DNA of 7,200 bases from positions 1-7,200 of the forward strand of contig DAIUAM010000094.1 in the NCBI GenBank assembly GCA_036847185.1. The letters are read 5' to 3'. Each line of letters begins with the position of its first letter. The first letter of the stretch is position 1. The stretch is from UBA4738 sp002413305. Lineage in GTDB: Bacteria > Actinomycetota > UBA4738. Positions 5,298 to 7,200 of this stretch are shown piece after piece. Below the pieces are notes generated by a model. It saw only the letters and a list, made by a program, of their open reading frames with translations. It was not told where the DNA came from and searched no databases. The translations under genes and the position numbers were made by a program.

Positions 5298-6862
5298 CCG
5301 ACGAGACGCGCTTCTGCTGGTGCGGCACCACGTACCAGCCCGACGGCCTCTGCGCCCAAGGCCATCCCCGGGCCGAGGGCAATGGGAAGGTGGAGGTTCC
5401 CTATACCCCCCCGGAAACCTCTGCAACCGTGCAACCGGGCCGGGGCGACGTGCCAGAAATGGCCCGTGAGCAGGACATCCTCGGCCGGTTCCTGGTCGAC
5501 GCGCACCGTGAGGGCGTCGTAGGCGAGGACACCCTCATTGCAACCGAGTACCTTGCGATTACCTCCCGGCTCCTCGACAAGCCGGTTTCCGTGGTGGTGA
5601 AGGGGCCGAGCTCGGCAGGGAAGTCGCACTGCACCCAGAAGACGTGCCGGTTCTTCCCTTCGAAGGCGACGCTCCCTTTCACCGGGATGTCCGAAAAGGC
5701 GCTGCTGTTCTCCGACAAGAGCTTCGAGCACCGGACCCTCGTGATCTACGAGGCGGGAGCGCTGCGGGAACGGGCAGAGAAGCAGTCGGGTGACCAGACT
5801 GCCTATTACGTTCGAAGCCTCGTGAGCGAGGGCGAGACCCACTACGAGATGACGGTGAAGACCAAGGACGGCGGCTGGTCGACCAGGCGGTTTGAGAAGC
5901 GCGGCCCGACGAACGTGATCATCACGACGACCGCAATCTCGCTCCACAACGAGAACGAGACGCGGATGCTCTCGATCCCGACGAACGACAGCCCCGGCCA
6001 GACCAGGAGCGTCCTTCGGGCCCTGGCCGAGGAGGCGAACCACCCGGTCGACCTGCGGCGATGGCACGACCTGCAGGACTGGTTGTGGCAGCAGGACAAC
6101 AGGGTCACCGTCCCGTTCGCTCGCTACCTGGCCGAGAACATCCCGCCCGTGGCGGTTCGACTTCGCCGCGACTTCGCCGCCGTGCTCTCGCTGATCAAGG
6201 CCCACGCCGTCCTGCACCAGGCCAATCGGGACCGGGACGACAACGGCCGCATCATCGCCACGCCGGCCGATTACGACGCCGTCCGGGCCCGGATCCTGGA
6301 CGTCGTCTCCCAGGGGATCGGGGCCACCATCTCGCCCACGATCAGGGAGACGGTGGCCGTGGTCGCGGAGGACGAGACCTCGGCCACGGAGCTCGGCCGG
6401 AGGCTCGGCATCGACAAGTCCGCGGCGTACCGCCGGCTCCAGGTCGCCATGCAGGCCGGCTACGTGGTGAACAACGAGGATCGCCGGGGCCGGCAGGGTC
6501 GATACGTAGTGGGTGAGCCTCTGCCCGATGACCTGGTGATCCTGCCCCTGCTGCAACCGCACAACCAGGAGGAGGACGAAACCGCAGGTCAAGGCGACGG
6601 TTGCACGGTTGCAGCGGGTTCCGAGGGTGACCCACCGCTTGAGGGTCTAGACGTTACGGGTCTAGACGTTACGTCTGAACCCTCTACCGCCAGCGCAGAA
6701 GTCAAGGCCACCGACATCGCCACCGAGATCGACCGGCTGTACCGCGGCGGGAACAACCCCCACGAGATCGCCCGCGCCTTGAACGCCTGGGACCTCAAGG
6801 ACCCCAAGGGCCACGCCTGGACGGCCGCGAAGGTCGAACCTCTCTTGGGGGTGGTGGGATGA
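5294..6862 (+). CDS. P-loop ATPase with N-terminal Cys cluster and C-terminal winged-helix segment, replication/maintenance type (522 aa)
   Basis: The N-terminus has a possible zinc site (C8, C10, C20, H24 in CWCGTTYQPDGLCAQGHP). After a linker, an ATPase domain spans about 60-345. It has Walker A GPSSAGKS (104-111), a Walker B-like LVIYEAG (149-155) whose acid is E153, a sensor-like NVIITTTA (207-214) and a candidate arginine finger R224 (NETRML). A winged-helix-like segment follows at about 355-405 (ETSATELGRRLGIDKSAAYRRLQVAMQAGYVV). A repeat-containing acidic linker (420-470) leads to a helical end (ATEIDRLYRGGNNPHEIARALNAWDLKD). Proteins of this plan are common in actinobacterial prophages and integrated elements and are usually left as ATP-binding or primase/helicase-like proteins. 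No primase motif is visible. The ATG at 5294 overlaps the previous stop; the frame is open back to 4982, but that would cover two other genes. A role in replication initiation or helicase loading is inference. The reading frame contains clustered TGCAACCG motifs. Confidence 0.92.
   Translation: MTDETRFCWCGTTYQPDGLCAQGHPRAEGNGKVEVPYTPPETSATVQPGRGDVPEMAREQDILGRFLVDAHREGVVGEDTLIATEYLAITSRLLDKPVSVVVKGPSSAGKSHCTQKTCRFFPSKATLPFTGMSEKALLFSDKSFEHRTLVIYEAGALRERAEKQSGDQTAYYVRSLVSEGETHYEMTVKTKDGGWSTRRFEKRGPTNVIITTTAISLHNENETRMLSIPTNDSPGQTRSVLRALAEEANHPVDLRRWHDLQDWLWQQDNRVTVPFARYLAENIPPVAVRLRRDFAAVLSLIKAHAVLHQANRDRDDNGRIIATPADYDAVRARILDVVSQGIGATISPTIRETVAVVAEDETSATELGRRLGIDKSAAYRRLQVAMQAGYVVNNEDRRGRQGRYVVGEPLPDDLVILPLLQPHNQEEDETAGQGDGCTVAAGSEGDPPLEGLDVTGLDVTSEPSTASAEVKATDIATEIDRLYRGGNNPHEIARALNAWDLKDPKGHAWTAAKVEPLLGVVG
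5422..5437 (+). repeat. Tandem pair of TGCAACCG octamers (forward)
   Basis: Two perfect, directly adjacent copies at 5422-5429 and 5430-5437, inside the linker between the Cys cluster and the ATPase domain. A single further copy lies at 5539-5546. They encode SATVQPG, a segment with no obvious protein constraint, which leaves room for DNA-level selection. Confidence 0.75.
6552..6613. repeat. TGCAACCG cluster at the 3' part of the ATPase gene, with an inverted tandem pair
   Basis: A forward copy sits at 6552-6559. A perfect tandem pair in reverse orientation (CGGTTGCA) sits at 6598-6605 and 6606-6613. The inverted pair is the exact reverse complement of the forward pair at 5422-5437, about 1.17 kb away. 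It lies in the low-complexity linker of the protein. Confidence 0.75.
6641..6684 (+). repeat. 15-bp tandem repeat with an inverted partner
   Basis: GGGTCTAGACGTTAC is repeated perfectly at 6643-6657 and 6658-6672, encoding a doubled GLDVT. GAGGGTCTAGAC (6641-6652) also matches the reverse complement of GTCTGAACCCTC (6673-6684) at 10 of 12 positions, so the block can form an inverted structure. CTA and GTT codons are unusual in this GC-rich gene. Confidence 0.7.
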
Positions 6863-6981
6863 GCCCCGGCGCCGGCTGGACGTGTGACTGTCCCGCCTTC
6901 GGTCGCTGCTCCCACCTGCTCGCCCTCATGCGCGTGGTGCTGGTCCCGGCCCCGAGGCAATGGGCGGAGGCGGCGACGTGA
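6859..6981 (+). CDS. SWIM-type zinc-finger microprotein (40 aa)
   Basis: A 40-codon gene whose ATG overlaps the ATPase stop (ATGA) and whose stop overlaps the next start (GTGA). The product begins MSPGAGWTCDCPAFGRCSHLLALMRVV. C9, C11, C17 and H19 form CxC-x5-CxH, the SWIM zinc-finger signature, with the aromatic residue before it and the hydrophobic LLAL after it that are usual for SWIM domains. SWIM domains bind DNA or protein and normally sit within larger proteins, so a stand-alone SWIM of this size is unusual. It may modulate the ATPase or its DNA target, which is inference. It is too short for many gene finders. Confidence 0.62.
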   Translation: MSPGAGWTCDCPAFGRCSHLLALMRVVLVPAPRQWAEAAT

Positions 6982-7200
6982 GCACCGAGCCAACCTACCG
7001 AACGTGCGGGGCGCGCGGCCTGGTGTGGGACCACGGTGAGCCGGCCGGCCCACTCCGTGCCGTCCCGCTCGGGTGGTGCTGGTGGCACGACGTGGAGCGG
7101 CAGATGTCGAACGGCGGGCTACCCGTCGCAGAGATCCGAACCGGCGTGCTCGACCAGATCCTTGCGGCGTTCGACAAAGACGACGAGCGGCAGGCCCTCC
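6978..7200 (+). CDS. Hypothetical protein, start only (74 codons; runs off right edge)
   Basis: The GTG at 6978 overlaps the stop of the SWIM microprotein (GTGA), continuing the chain of 4-bp overlaps, and the frame is open to the right edge. The product starts VSTEPTYRTCGARGLVWDHGEPAGPLRAVPLGWCWWHDVERQ. C10, C34 and H37 could bind a metal, and an acidic helical part follows (AEIRTGVLDQILAAFDKDDERQ). No family recognised. Its total length and function cannot be judged here. Confidence 0.68.
   Translation, partial: MSTEPTYRTCGARGLVWDHGEPAGPLRAVPLGWCWWHDVERQMSNGGLPVAEIRTGVLDQILAAFDKDDERQAL

Noticed and set aside
5066..6592. Long minus-strand open frame (508 codons) opposite the ATPase
   Set aside because: The plus-strand frame has Walker A, Walker B-like and winged-helix features plus coupled starts. 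The antisense product lacks any recognisable motif.
1..7200. Second copy of the tRNA-Pro 3' end marking the other attachment site
   Set aside because: Scanned for the T-arm plus acceptor strand in both orientations by eye; none was found, so element limits are not called.
1..7200. CRISPR array, rRNA or insertion sequence ends
   Set aside because: No regularly spaced repeats, no rRNA-like blocks and no transposase with terminal inverted repeats were seen.

Overview
The window is GC-rich throughout. Its codon use is GC-ending, it carries a tRNA gene without an encoded CCA, and it has a class III cyclase/ATPase fusion gene and small proteins of a kind I associate with actinobacterial mobile elements. 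I read it as an accessory region of a high-GC Gram-positive (Actinomycetota) chromosome, or of an integrated element in one. This assignment rests on composition and gene types only.

Left part, minus strand (1-3357). Read in the direction of transcription, a tRNA-Pro(UGG) gene (3357-3283) is followed by a complete tyrosine integrase (3154-1997), a small excisionase-like MerR-type HTH protein (1856-1635), a probably frameshifted Cys/Arg-rich small gene (about 1434-1241), and the first 410 codons of an adenylate/guanylate cyclase fused to an AAA/NB-ARC-type ATPase (1230 to the left edge). An integrase beginning just past the 3' end of a tRNA gene is the classic layout of an element inserted at a tRNA 3' end. 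No second copy of the tRNA 3' end is visible, so any far attachment site lies outside the window.

Right part, plus strand (3385-7200). A good sigma70-type promoter (TTGACG-18-CATAAT) precedes a second, unrelated tyrosine recombinase (3478-4425). A 96-codon putative metal-binding protein is coupled to it by a GTGA overlap. A TATAAT box at the end of that gene is followed by a leader of about 110 nt with three successive predicted hairpins, the last of which holds the Shine-Dalgarno in its loop. Then come five genes, each overlapping the next by 4 bp (ATGA or GTGA): an 88-aa basic protein, a 62-aa Cys-containing protein, a 522-aa P-loop ATPase with a winged-helix-like segment, a 40-aa SWIM-type zinc-finger microprotein, and a gene running off the right edge.

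The most unusual material is in this last operon. The octamer TGCAACCG occurs six times in about 1.2 kb of the ATPase gene. Two copies form a perfect tandem pair near the 5' end, and two form a perfect tandem pair in opposite orientation near the 3' end, next to a 15-bp tandem repeat with rare codons. Together with the structured leader and the chained overlaps, this suggests a self-contained replication or maintenance module of a mobile element, possibly with an intragenic iteron-type site. That functional reading is inference.
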